Notes under the pieces: model-generated
What the model was told of the DNA's origin: nothing
Databases searched by the model: none
What the model saw: the letters and a program-made list of their open reading frames with translations, nothing else
Made by a program: the position numbers and the translations under genes
Source: Bin5 sp965116395
GTDB lineage: Bacteria; Chloroflexota; Anaerolineae; Caldilineales; Caldilineaceae
Assembly: GCA_965116395.1 (NCBI GenBank)
Contig: OZ220684.1
Span: forward strand, 434,001 to 498,000
Direction of reading: 5' to 3'
Length of the DNA: 64,000 nt
Shown here: positions 35,967-44,230 of the stretch, piece by piece
How the letters are laid out: the number at the start of each line of letters is the position of its first letter
How positions within the stretch are numbered: position 1 is the first letter of the stretch

Positions 35967-36263
35967 TTATGGTTTGCAATGCGAAGACACGTAGGCGCCC
36001 TCGCCGAAGGCTTCCGCGATCAGCTTGACGGTCTCCGGGTCGCAATCTTCCGGCGTCATTCCTCTCGTTTCGTCAGATTCATCTACATACGCCAAAGAGC
36101 GAAGAGCGGCCGTTTGAGCCCGGTGCTCGTTCACCGAAGCGGTCGGCGTCGGCGCGGCCGGGACAGCCTCGGGCTGTATGTGCGTTGCGCCGTTCGTCAG
36201 GAGGAAGAGGGCGGCGACAACCGCCAGGAGAGCGGCGAGGTCGAGGATGTTGCGGGGCTTCAT
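35967..36263 (-). pseudogene. 98-aa miniature of the LRR-zincin family (signal peptide joined to C-terminal tail)
   Basis: The 98-aa frame begins with MKPRNILDLAALLAVVAALF, a signal peptide clearly related to the MKSRN... signals of the giant paralogues. The upstream bases (ACGCGCAT before the ATG) are also shared. After about 45 unrelated residues it ends DPETVKLIAEAFGEGAYVSSHCKP-like (the last residues AYVSSHCKP), matching the tail of the 681-aa paralogue (AYVPSYCKP). The whole LRR, FN3-like and zincin region is absent. I read it as an internally deleted copy that stayed in frame. It could be a decayed gene or a small secreted product; the RBS is weak. A longer frame up to 36572 is an artefact that runs into the neighbouring gene in another phase. 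Confidence 0.6.
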
Positions 36264-36402
36264 GGTTGGGATGCGCGTTCCGTCTTGTGTCTGTTTTCTG
36301 GCCTTCTGTTGGCTACACGCAAGAGTCCGGCGGCGCTGGCGGCCGCTTTGGCGTAGGCGCGTGAGGCGTGAAGCGGGGAGACGGCTGCTCGCGCCCCGCC
36401 GT

Positions 36403-38448
36403 TCAGGGCTTGCAGTAGGAAGGCACGTAGGCCTCCTCGCCGAAGGTTTCGGCGACCAGTTTGGCGATTTCGGGGTCGTAGTCTTCCAGCTTCTTTCCTC
36501 TCGCGTTGGCAGGGCTTTCCACGTATTTCCAAAACCAGAATACGACCGCTTCCGCCCAGTACTCCCAGGCATTAGAGCTGGCGTAGGTATCCTGCCAGAG
36601 ACCGGCGTTCATTGCGGCGTCGTACAGGGCATGGAGCCGGGCGTCAAACTCTTGACCGCCGGGTTGAGCCTTGCGTGCGAAATGAATTGCGTGCCCGAAT
36701 TCGTGGATGAGAAGGCGGCAGTCATGGTCGGATTCCTCTACGGCGGCCACCCACGCGGTGGCAGTCGTGAAAGCCCCTCCTCCAGCATCGCGTGAACCGG
36801 GGCCGAGTTCGGGCAATTGGAATATCTGCTCGTCGGCCTCATTCTTCTTGAAAATGGCGACTCGAAGATATTTGGGGGACAGGCTTTCGAAGAGGGCGGT
36901 CCTGCGGGACAGCATCGCGGCAATGACCTCGAGCGTCTGCGCCATCGCCTCATCGGAGACCTCGGTGGGGGCGGTCACGGCCACGCCGTGAATCTCCAGA
37001 TATTTCTGATAGAAGATGTGAATCCCGAGGGACGCGGGCGGGGGCGGATAGTCCCCCGGGGCGATGATTGCGTGTGCCCTGTCCGACCAGGACCCCCGAA
37101 CTCCGTCGCGGGCGCGCACTTGGAAGTAGTAGTTGCGGCCGTCGGTCAGCACGGGGTGCGTGTAGGTGGTGCCGGTCAGGACACCGCCGACTGAACCCCA
37201 GCTGCGGTCGAGGCTGTCCCATACCCGCAGCTCGTAGCCGGCCGCATCCGCGACCGCGTCCCACGACAGCGTTACCAGGCTGCCGTGGACAGTTGCGCTC
37301 AGGTTGGCCGGCTCGACCGGATACCCTGCAAGGTCGGCGGCGGTGCAGGGTTGCAGATCGAGGCTCTTGAGGTGGGCATCGGCGTCAACGTGTACAAGGG
37401 ACGTGCTTGTGCCTGCAGGCAGGCAGAAGTTGCTGCCGCTGAGGTCCAGTTGCGCCAGAGCGGGGAGGGCACTCAGGGCGGGGAGGGGGCCGCTCAGATC
37501 GTTGTCATGGAGATACAGCCGCTTCAGTTGGTAGTGGCGGTCCAGATCGAAGACCGGACCGCTGAACCGGTTGTCGTTGAGGTCGAGCGTCGAGAGTTCG
37601 GTAAACGCGCTCAGGTCCGGGAAGGGGCCGCTCAGCTGGTTGGCGCTGAAGTCCAGTTGTTTCATCCTGGCGGATGCGCTCAGGGAGGGGAACGGTCCGG
37701 TCAGGTCGTTGTGGCTGAGGGAGATCCACTCCAGCCTGTCGAGAGCGCTCAGGTCCGGGATCTTGCCGCTCAACCGGTTGCGGCTGAGGTTCAGACTCGT
37801 CAGACTGGCAAGGGCATTCAGGTCCGGTATCAGGCCGGACAGTTCGTTCCCATGGAGTCGCAGATCACGTAGTTGGGAGAGGGCACTGAGGTCGGGGAGC
37901 GGTCCGCTCAGATTGTTAAGCGGGAGGTAAAGTCTGGTCACGCTGTCTGCGCGCGCTGCGTTGGCGGTGATGCCGTACCAGGTGTTGAGCGGCGCGTCGG
38001 ACAGCCAGTTGTCATTGTTCTTCCAGTTGGCGCCGTCGGTGGCGTGGTAGAGGGCGATCAGCGCGCTGCGCTCGGTGGTGACAGCGGTGGGCTCCGGTCC
38101 GAGCGTGGAGGTAGTTGTGGGCGTCGGGGCAATGGTTGGCTTTGGCGTCGATGTGCCGGAGGCGGTCGCGGCGCGTGCGGTGGCGCTGGGATAGGGTCCG
38201 GAAAGCCATGGGCTGGCCCACCAGGTGAGGAGTTCGTAGCGGGCGGCGTCGGGCACGGCTTCCCAACGCAGGATGATGCCGGTATCGGTCGCCTGCGCGG
38301 TGAGTGTCGGGGTGGAGGGCGCGGTTTGGCTCTGGGCGTAGGTTTTGCGGTTCGTCAGGAGGACGAGGATGGAGATGACCGCCAGAGTAGCGGCCAGAAG
38401 CAGGGCAACCCGCGGCGTCGTTGCCGGTATTGTTGCGCTGAATTTCAC
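36403..38448 (-). CDS. Secreted LRR protein with C-terminal zincin-like domain (paralogue 3, short form)
   Basis: 681-aa paralogue of the giant proteins. GTG at 38448 with GGAGGTG upstream gives a signal peptide (VALLLAATLAVISILVLL...YAQ). The N-terminal FN3-like domain is internally shortened: RYELLTWW is joined directly to ASPWLSGPYPSATA, missing about 44 residues that the paralogues have there. One LRR block of about eight units follows (cap RSALIALYHATDGANWK; end FCLPAG...LQPC), then a complete FN3-like domain. The zincin-like domain has His582-Glu-x-x-His586 (HEFGHAIHF), strikingly like the HEFGH of anthrax lethal factor, and EYWAEAVVFWFW. A Cys just before the motif (HDCRLLIHE) and the C-terminal CKP recur in all paralogues and may form a disulfide. 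Function inferred: extracellular protease with an LRR recognition module. Confidence 0.85.
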   Translation of the reverse strand: MKFSATIPATTPRVALLLAATLAVISILVLLTNRKTYAQSQTAPSTPTLTAQATDTGIILRWEAVPDAARYELLTWWASPWLSGPYPSATARAATASGTSTPKPTIAPTPTTTSTLGPEPTAVTTERSALIALYHATDGANWKNNDNWLSDAPLNTWYGITANAARADSVTRLYLPLNNLSGPLPDLSALSQLRDLRLHGNELSGLIPDLNALASLTSLNLSRNRLSGKIPDLSALDRLEWISLSHNDLTGPFPSLSASARMKQLDFSANQLSGPFPDLSAFTELSTLDLNDNRFSGPVFDLDRHYQLKRLYLHDNDLSGPLPALSALPALAQLDLSGSNFCLPAGTSTSLVHVDADAHLKSLDLQPCTAADLAGYPVEPANLSATVHGSLVTLSWDAVADAAGYELRVWDSLDRSWGSVGGVLTGTTYTHPVLTDGRNYYFQVRARDGVRGSWSDRAHAIIAPGDYPPPPASLGIHIFYQKYLEIHGVAVTAPTEVSDEAMAQTLEVIAAMLSRRTALFESLSPKYLRVAIFKKNEADEQIFQLPELGPGSRDAGGGAFTTATAWVAAVEESDHDCRLLIHEFGHAIHFARKAQPGGQEFDARLHALYDAAMNAGLWQDTYASSNAWEYWAEAVVFWFWKYVESPANARGKKLEDYDPEIAKLVAETFGEEAYVPSYCKP

Positions 38449-38539
38449 GGTGGCACCTCCATGAAATCGTCAACGCCGGCCTATACCGGAAGGCCGTGAC
38501 AAAAAGTGTACAACGGATGGGCGTTTTTGTCGAAGGGGG

Positions 38540-38765
38540 AAGGGCAGTTTTTAGTAGTCAGTTTTTAGTTTTTAGTGAACTGCAACTTCTACACTTTTAT
38601 CCACGAAGGACCACGAAGGGCCGCGAAGAACTGCAACTTCTACACCTTTATCCACGGAGGGCCACGGAGGGCCACGGAGAACTGCAACTTCGACATCTTT
38701 GTCCGCGAAGGGCCGCGGAGGGCCGCGAAGAACTGCAACTGCAAACACCTTTATCCGTGGAGGGG
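38540..38765. repeat. Array 3 of ~45-bp dispersed repeats with TTTTTAGT leader
   Basis: A GTTTTTAGT-type leader (38547-38577) joins at GAACTGCA to four or five units of the 45-bp repeat (CCACGAAGGGCCGCGAAG and CCACGGAGGGCCACGGAG forms), ending near 38765. It fills the space between the short LRR gene (starting at 38448 and read leftwards) and the SOS promoter of the imuB-like gene. Confidence 0.85.
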
Positions 38766-38800
38766 ATTGGGCAGGATGGTGCGGGAGCGGGGAATGTGAT

Positions 38801-38829
38801 TTGACATTACAGAACATTTGTTCTATATT
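38801..38829 (+). promoter_or_regulatory. SOS promoter: -35/-10 with a LexA box in the spacer
   Basis: TTGACA (38801-38806) and TATATT (38824-38829) are separated by exactly 17 bases. Inside the spacer, GAACATTTGTTC (38812-38823) matches the Gram-positive-type LexA/DinR operator GAAC-N4-GTTC and abuts the -10 box, so bound repressor would block RNA polymerase. The imuB-like gene starts 41 bases downstream of the -10. Control by LexA and induction by DNA damage follow from established knowledge of this box; lexA itself is not in the window. Confidence 0.8.
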
Positions 38830-38870
38830 GGCAGCTGAAATGGGTCCGGCGGCAGCTGGAGGAAGGAATT

Positions 38871-40547
38871 ATGCGAGTTGCTTGTGTTCTGATTACGCAT
38901 TTGCGGGCGAAGGCGGAGATGAGGCGGTGGGGCGAGGAGAGAGAGAACAGCTTTCACACCTCATGTTCAGAGGACTTCCGCCCTGATGCGCAGTTGCAGG
39001 AACTTTCGGATCGGGCTTGTGCAGATGCGGAGGAGATGCAGTCGGAAGAGCCTACTGCTCAGGCTTGTGCAGATGCGGAGGAGATGCGGGCGGAGGACCC
39101 TGCTGCTCAGGCTTGTGCAAGTGCGCAGGGGATGCGGTCGCACAAGCCTTCGACTTTGATTGTTGAGCGCGGGGGGAGTGGGGGCGGGACGCCAGTGGTG
39201 GTGGACTATTTTCCGGGCGCGGTGGGGGTGAAGGTGGGGATGACGCTGGAGCAGGCGGTGTCATACCTGACGGAGACGGTTGTGCTGAATGCGGATGAGC
39301 TGTATTACCGGCAGGTGTTTGGCGAGGTGATCCGGGCGCTGCAGGGGGTGAGCGACCGGGTTGAAGGGGGGGAGCTGGGGACGGCTTATGTGCGTATTGA
39401 CGGTCTGGAAGGGATGTATGGGGGTGAGGAGCAGGTGGTGCGGGCGCTGCTGGAGGCGGTGCCGGCGGATCTGACGGCGCGCATCGGGGTGGCGGATGCG
39501 AAGTTTCCGGCGTTTGTGGCGGCGCGCATGCGGGAGCCGGGGGTGTCACACGCGCCGGAGGATGTGCGGGGGTTCCTGGCGCGGTATTCGGTCGAGCTGC
39601 TGCCGGTGGAGGCGGATGTGAAGAGCAAGCTGCACCGTTTCGGTCTGTACAGGATGGGGGAGGTGGCGGCGATGGAGGAGCATCTGATCGCAGCCCAGTT
39701 CGGACGGGAGGGGAGCCGGTTGTGGGCGCTGTGCAATGGGATCGACGACAGTCCTGTCGTCGCGACGGCGTTTGAGGAGTCGATCGTTGAGGAGATCGCG
39801 CTGCCGTTCAACTCGACTTCGATCGAGCTGCTGCTGGTGGCGGTGGATACGCTGCTGCGGAGAGGGTATGCGCGGCCTGAGCGGGGGGGCAGGGTTGTGG
39901 GGGCGGCGACGCTGCAGGGCCGGGCGCGGGGGTGGCCGCCATGGACGTTGCCGGTGGCTTTCAAGGAGCCGGTAGGACGGTGGGAAGGGGCGGCGGCGCT
40001 GGTCAGGAACCGGATTGAGCTGGAGCCGCCACAGATTCCGGTTGAGGATGTGACGCTGACGCTGTCGGATTTTCGCGGGGGGACGGGGATGCAGATGGGG
40101 CTGTTTGAGGATGTGAAGGAGACGGCGGGACGGCGGTTGATGGAGATGGAGAAGCGGCTGCAGGTGCGGATGAACGGGAATCACGTTCTGCACCGCATTG
40201 CGGAGGTGGCGCCGTGGCATCCTGCGCCGGAGATGCGGGCGCTGCAGATTCCGATCGATCCGGCGAAGCGGGAGGATATCAGGCCGTTGCATGCGCCGGC
40301 GCGGGTGGAGGTACGGGAGGGGTCGGGGGGTGAGCCGGCGGAGGTGCAGCTTGGAAAGCGCTGGCGGCGGGTGGCGCGCGTGGCGGACCGGTGGACGTTT
40401 GATCTGTGGTGGCTGGCGCAGCCGATTACGCGGGCGTATTACCGGGTTGGGTTGGCGGAGAATGGGCATGCGGGTGGGAACGGCGATGGGCAGGTGACGT
40501 TGTTTCGGGATGAGCGGGAGGGGGGGTGGTATCGGCAGAATGGGTGA
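38871..40547 (+). CDS. imuB: ImuB-like Y-family polymerase homologue (SOS mutagenesis)
   Basis: 558-aa protein related to ImuB, the catalytically inactive Y-family homologue that links DnaE2 to the sliding clamp during damage-induced mutagenesis. The start MRVACVLITHL and the segments TPVVVDYFPGAVGVKVGMTLEQA and YVRIDGLEGMYGGEEQVV follow the ImuB pattern. The usual polymerase SIDE motif is not present, in keeping with an inactive palm. The C-terminus (WRRVARVADRWTFDLWW...YYRV) matches the ImuB tail domain. Between the first strand and the rest lies an unusual insert of three 16-residue repeats beginning ACADAEEM. ATG at 38871 has GGAGGAAGG upstream and follows a LexA-box promoter. An imuA gene is not visible. 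The downstream dnaE2-like gene is the expected partner. Confidence 0.85.
   Translation: MRVACVLITHLRAKAEMRRWGEERENSFHTSCSEDFRPDAQLQELSDRACADAEEMQSEEPTAQACADAEEMRAEDPAAQACASAQGMRSHKPSTLIVERGGSGGGTPVVVDYFPGAVGVKVGMTLEQAVSYLTETVVLNADELYYRQVFGEVIRALQGVSDRVEGGELGTAYVRIDGLEGMYGGEEQVVRALLEAVPADLTARIGVADAKFPAFVAARMREPGVSHAPEDVRGFLARYSVELLPVEADVKSKLHRFGLYRMGEVAAMEEHLIAAQFGREGSRLWALCNGIDDSPVVATAFEESIVEEIALPFNSTSIELLLVAVDTLLRRGYARPERGGRVVGAATLQGRARGWPPWTLPVAFKEPVGRWEGAAALVRNRIELEPPQIPVEDVTLTLSDFRGGTGMQMGLFEDVKETAGRRLMEMEKRLQVRMNGNHVLHRIAEVAPWHPAPEMRALQIPIDPAKREDIRPLHAPARVEVREGSGGEPAEVQLGKRWRRVARVADRWTFDLWWLAQPITRAYYRVGLAENGHAGGNGDGQVTLFRDEREGGWYRQNG
39015..39158 (+). repeat. 48-bp in-frame tandem repeats within the imuB-like gene
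   Basis: Three 48-bp units begin at 39015, 39063 and 39111, each opening with GCTTGTGCA. They encode ACADAEEMQSEEPTAQ, ACADAEEMRAEDPAAQ and the more diverged ACASAQGMRSHKPSTL. The unit length keeps the frame. Confidence 0.85.
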
Positions 40548-40550
40548 ACG

Positions 40551-40775
40551 GCGGTTTTTAGTGGTTAGTTTTTAGTTTTTAGTGGGCTGCTTTTTGGAAC
40601 CGCGGAGGGGCGCGGAGAATAGAAACTGCAACACCTTTTGATCCACGAAGGGCCGCGAAGGGCCACTAAGGGCCACGAAGAACTGCAACGGCAACTTCAG
40701 GAACGGCAACTGCAACACCTTTTATCCGCGAAGGGACGCGAAGAACACCTTTTTGATCCGCGGAGGGGCGGGCTT
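40551..40775. repeat. Array 4 of ~45-bp dispersed repeats
   Basis: Directly after the imuB-like stop, a TTTTTAGTGGTTAGTTTTTAG-like leader (40554-40582) runs into three or four units of the 45-bp repeat (TTTTGATCCACGAAGGG, CCGCGAAGGGACGCGAAG forms). Together with the structured repeat at 40935-40995 and a triplicated CTGCTGGCTAGACA-like segment (40858-40900), it occupies the 540-base gap between imuB and the polymerase gene, so the operon has been widened by repeats. Confidence 0.8.
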
Positions 40776-40934
40776 TGGCGGCGGGGCGTTTTATGGGGGG
40801 CGTGGAACTGCTGGGCGGTGGTCGGTGGATTGGGACGGGTAGTGGGGGCGTAGATATTGTTGGCTAGACACTGCTGGCTAGACACTGCTGGCTAGAGACG
40901 TTGCTGGGGAAGAGTAGGCACGGTGGCGAGTCAG

Positions 40935-40995
40935 AGGGGGGCGTTGCGGGGGCGCAGCCCCTGCACAAGGGAGGCCGCTTGCGGCCGACCGCCAA
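40935..40995. repeat. Dispersed structured repeat, copy B (core only)
   Basis: This is the core element with hairpin 1 (GCGGGGGC, loop GCA, GCCCCTGC) and hairpin 2 (GGCCGC, loop TT, GCGGCC). It matches the copies at 4.7 and 48.6 kb over about 60 bases, but the longer flanks shared by those two are absent. It lies about 95 bases before the start of the dnaE2-like gene. Confidence 0.8.
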
Positions 40996-41089
40996 AAGGC
41001 AGGGGATAGGGAAAACTGCAGGGGATAGGGACGAGAAGGCGCTGCATTAGGGGTTGAGTCAGGGACTGAGATTTGAGGGAGGTGGGTTT

Positions 41090-44000
41090 ATGGATGGGGG
41101 ATTTGTTGAGCTGCGGGTGAAGAGCTTTTTTTCTTTTGGGGAGGGGGCGTCGCATCCGCATGAGCTGCTGGCGCAGGCGAAGGCGCAGGGGTATGGGACG
41201 CTGGCGCTGACGGACACGAATTTGTGCGGGGCGCTGGAGTTTGCGCGGCTGGCGAACAGTTTGGGGATGCGGGCGATCAGCGGCGGGACGTTGACGCTGA
41301 TGGATGGGTCGCGGGTGACGCTGCTGGCGAAGACGCGGGCGGGGTATTCGAATATTTCGCGTCTGTTTACGCTGGCGAACGAGGTGGACCGCAGGGAGCC
41401 GCGGCTGGATCCGAGGCATCTGGCGGGGCATGCGGAGGGGACTGTGCTGCTGACGGGGGGGCATGACAGCTGTGTGGCGCGGCTGGCGCTGGCGGGACGG
41501 CGGCAGGAGGCGGCGGCGCTGTTGCGGGATTATGCGGGGTGGTACGGCTCTGATTCGGTGTACGCGGCGCTGCAGCAGAATTTTCTGGAGGGGGACACGG
41601 TGCGGAACCGCAAGCTGGCGGGGGTGGCGGAGGAGGCGGGCGTGCGGCTGGTGGTGAGCAATGACGTGCATTACCACGCGGCGGAGCGGTACCGGCTGCA
41701 GAATGCGCTGGTGGCGATCCGGCTGAACACGACGGTCGACCAGGCGCTGCCGCATCTGCGGCCGAACGGGCATCTTTATCTGAAGCCGGCGGAGGAGATG
41801 GCGCGTCTTTTTGCGGAATACCCGGAGGCGGTGGCGAACACGGTGGAGATTGCGGAGCGGTGCGCGTTCGATTTGGGCACGGACCTGGGGTATACGCTGC
41901 CGAAGCCGGCGTTGCCGGAGGGGTATACGGCTGAGGGGTATCTGCGGGAGCTGTGCTACGAGGCGGCGGTGCGGCGCTACGGCGCGGTGACAAGGCAGAT
42001 CACGGCGCGGCTGGAGGAGGAGTTCAGTCTGATCGGGCGGCACGGGCTGGCGGGTTTTCTGCTGCTGTACCGGGAGATCGTGATGATCGCGCAGGAGATC
42101 ATGGAGGAGAGAGGAAGGCCTTCGGAGTTGGCGGGGCGGGAGCCGCCGGGGCGCGGGCGGGGGTCGTCGGTGGCGCTGCTGGTGGGGTATCTGATCGGGA
42201 TCAGCCATGTGGATCCGCTGAAGTGGAATCTGACGCTGGAGCGGTTTCTGTCGGCGGATATGACGGTGCTGCCGGACATCGACCTTGATTTTCCGCGGGC
42301 GCTGCGGGACGAGTTGATCGAGCGGGTGCACGAGCGGTTCGGGCCGGAATATGCGGTGCTGGCGGGGGCGATCGCGACGTACAAGATCAAGGGGGTGCTG
42401 CAGGATCTGGGCAAGGCGCTGGGGCTGCCGCAGGAGGAGCTGCGGCTGCTGTCGAAGCAGATGCGGTCGCATGATGCGGGGCGTTTGCGGGAGGAGATGG
42501 AGCAGCTGCCGGCGTTCAGCCAGCGGGTGAATGCGTGCGGGTGGCGGGAGCTGATCGAACTGGGGCCGCAGTTGATGGGGGCGCCGAAGCTGCTGAGCCA
42601 GCATGTGGGGGGAATGATCCTAAGCAGCTCGCCGATTCCGGAGATGGTGCCGGTGCGGGCGGGGGCGATGGAGGGCCGGTTCATCATGGACTGGGACAAG
42701 GACAGTGTGGCGGACGCGGGTTTTGCGAAGATCGATATTCTGTCGCTGCCGGTGCTGGACCAGCTGCAGGAGGCGCTGGATTTGGTGGAGGCGCGGGAGG
42801 GGAGGCGGCCGGACCTGAGCCGGATCGATCCGGAGGACGAGAAGGTGTACGACATGATCAATGCGGGGCTGTCGAAGGGGATCTTTCTGCTGCAGTCGCC
42901 GGCGCAGCTGAAGATGGGGCAGCGTCTGCTTTCGCGCAATCTGCTGGACCTGGCGTACCAGGTGGCGCTGATCCGGCCGGGGGTGGGGGTGCAGGGGAGC
43001 GCGGTGTCGCAGTTTGTGGAGAGGTACCGGCACGGGGCGGATTGGGAGTATGATCATCCGCTGGAGGAGCGGGCGCTGGCGCGGGGGTACGGGGTGATCG
43101 TGTGGCAGGAGCAGGTGGTGCAGCTGATCACGGATGTGGCGGGGCTGACGGCGGCGCAGGCGGATGAGATCCGGCGGGCGTTTGCGAGGTCGAACAATGA
43201 GCATCTGATCGCGCTGCATTGGGAGCAGTTTCGCGAGGGGGCGCGGGGGCGGGGTGTTCCGGAGGAGACGGCGCGCACGATTTTTGCGAAGATCAACGGG
43301 CATTACATGTTCCCGGAAAGCCATTCGCATGCGTTTGCGATCACGGCATTTCAGGCGGCGTGGCTGAAGTGTTATTACCCGCTGGAGTTTTTTGTGACGC
43401 TGATGAATAACCAGCCGATGGGTTTCTACCCGCTGGAGACGCTGAAGCAGGATGCGCGGCGGTTCGGGATCCCGTTCCGCAATCCGTGTGTGAACCGGAG
43501 CGAGGTGCGGTGCACGCCGGAGGAGGGGGCTGTGCGGATGGGGCTGCTGTTCACGAAGGATGTGGGGGAGGCGTGGGCGAAGCGGGTTGTGGAGGAGAGG
43601 GAACGGAACGGGGCGTATAAGAGCACGAGCGACTTGGTGCGGCGGACGGGGATGACGGACCAGGCGGTGCTGTCGCTGGCGATGGCGGGGGCGTTTGACG
43701 GGATCGCGAGCAACCGGCGGGAGGCGCTGTGGGATGCGGGTCTGACGGTGCGGTCTACGGGGAACGGGCAGGGCGCGCTGTCGCTGGCGCGGACGGGGAG
43801 CGCGGCGGCGTTGACGGATTTTGATGCGCGCGAGCAGATGATCGGTGAGTACCAGGTGCTGGAGATCTATCCGAAGGGGCATTTGATGGAGTTTGTGCGG
43901 CCGACGCTGGCGGGGCACGTACTGGCGTCGGTGGATGTGGAGAGGATGGATGATGGGGCGGCGGTGACGGTGGCGGGGTGGCCGGTGGCGAGGCAGCATC

Positions 44001-44230
44001 CGCGCGGGCGGGATGGGATGGTGTTTGTGACGATCGAGGATGAGTTCGGCGATGTGCAGATTATTCTGTGGGGGGATGTGTTTGCGCGTTATAGCCGGGA
44101 GCTGGACAGCCAGGTGATCGAGGTGAGGGGGACGGTCTCGAAGTGGGATGGGACGACGAATGTGATTGTTACTTCGTTGCGAGCGATACGGGTGGGGGTG
44201 AAGATGCCGAGGGCGCACGATTGGCGATGA
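41090..44230 (+). CDS. dnaE2: DnaE2-like error-prone DNA polymerase III alpha subunit
   Basis: 1046-aa C-family DNA polymerase, the length of DnaE2. The three catalytic aspartates are Asp396 and Asp398 (PDIDLDF) and Asp549 (KIDILSL), nearly at the positions known for E. coli DnaE. A helix-hairpin-helix region and a C-terminal OB fold (FVTIEDEFGDVQIILWGDVF) follow. The N-terminal PHP domain keeps its fold signature (GEGASHPHELLAQAK) but has ELRVKSFFSF where HxH is expected and LTDTN for LTDHD, so metal ligands are lost. ATG at 41090 has GGGAGGTG upstream; an in-frame TTG at 41054 is less likely. It follows the imuB-like gene on the same strand, and the pair forms the mutasome cassette that carries out translesion synthesis under SOS control. 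Confidence 0.9.
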   Translation: MDGGFVELRVKSFFSFGEGASHPHELLAQAKAQGYGTLALTDTNLCGALEFARLANSLGMRAISGGTLTLMDGSRVTLLAKTRAGYSNISRLFTLANEVDRREPRLDPRHLAGHAEGTVLLTGGHDSCVARLALAGRRQEAAALLRDYAGWYGSDSVYAALQQNFLEGDTVRNRKLAGVAEEAGVRLVVSNDVHYHAAERYRLQNALVAIRLNTTVDQALPHLRPNGHLYLKPAEEMARLFAEYPEAVANTVEIAERCAFDLGTDLGYTLPKPALPEGYTAEGYLRELCYEAAVRRYGAVTRQITARLEEEFSLIGRHGLAGFLLLYREIVMIAQEIMEERGRPSELAGREPPGRGRGSSVALLVGYLIGISHVDPLKWNLTLERFLSADMTVLPDIDLDFPRALRDELIERVHERFGPEYAVLAGAIATYKIKGVLQDLGKALGLPQEELRLLSKQMRSHDAGRLREEMEQLPAFSQRVNACGWRELIELGPQLMGAPKLLSQHVGGMILSSSPIPEMVPVRAGAMEGRFIMDWDKDSVADAGFAKIDILSLPVLDQLQEALDLVEAREGRRPDLSRIDPEDEKVYDMINAGLSKGIFLLQSPAQLKMGQRLLSRNLLDLAYQVALIRPGVGVQGSAVSQFVERYRHGADWEYDHPLEERALARGYGVIVWQEQVVQLITDVAGLTAAQADEIRRAFARSNNEHLIALHWEQFREGARGRGVPEETARTIFAKINGHYMFPESHSHAFAITAFQAAWLKCYYPLEFFVTLMNNQPMGFYPLETLKQDARRFGIPFRNPCVNRSEVRCTPEEGAVRMGLLFTKDVGEAWAKRVVEERERNGAYKSTSDLVRRTGMTDQAVLSLAMAGAFDGIASNRREALWDAGLTVRSTGNGQGALSLARTGSAAALTDFDAREQMIGEYQVLEIYPKGHLMEFVRPTLAGHVLASVDVERMDDGAAVTVAGWPVARQHPRGRDGMVFVTIEDEFGDVQIILWGDVFARYSRELDSQVIEVRGTVSKWDGTTNVIVTSLRAIRVGVKMPRAHDWR

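Noticed and set aside
36264..36572. N-terminal extension of the 98-aa miniature
   Set aside because: It runs into the 3' part of the short LRR gene in another phase and lacks an RBS; the signal peptide begins at 36263.
40931..42604. 557-aa minus-strand open frame opposite the dnaE2-like gene
   Set aside because: Arg/Pro/Gln/His-rich antisense of a high-GC gene; the plus-strand frame has full polymerase motifs.
42620..44218. 532-aa minus-strand open frame opposite the dnaE2-like gene
   Set aside because: Same cause: antisense shadow in GC-rich coding sequence, with no recognisable domain.
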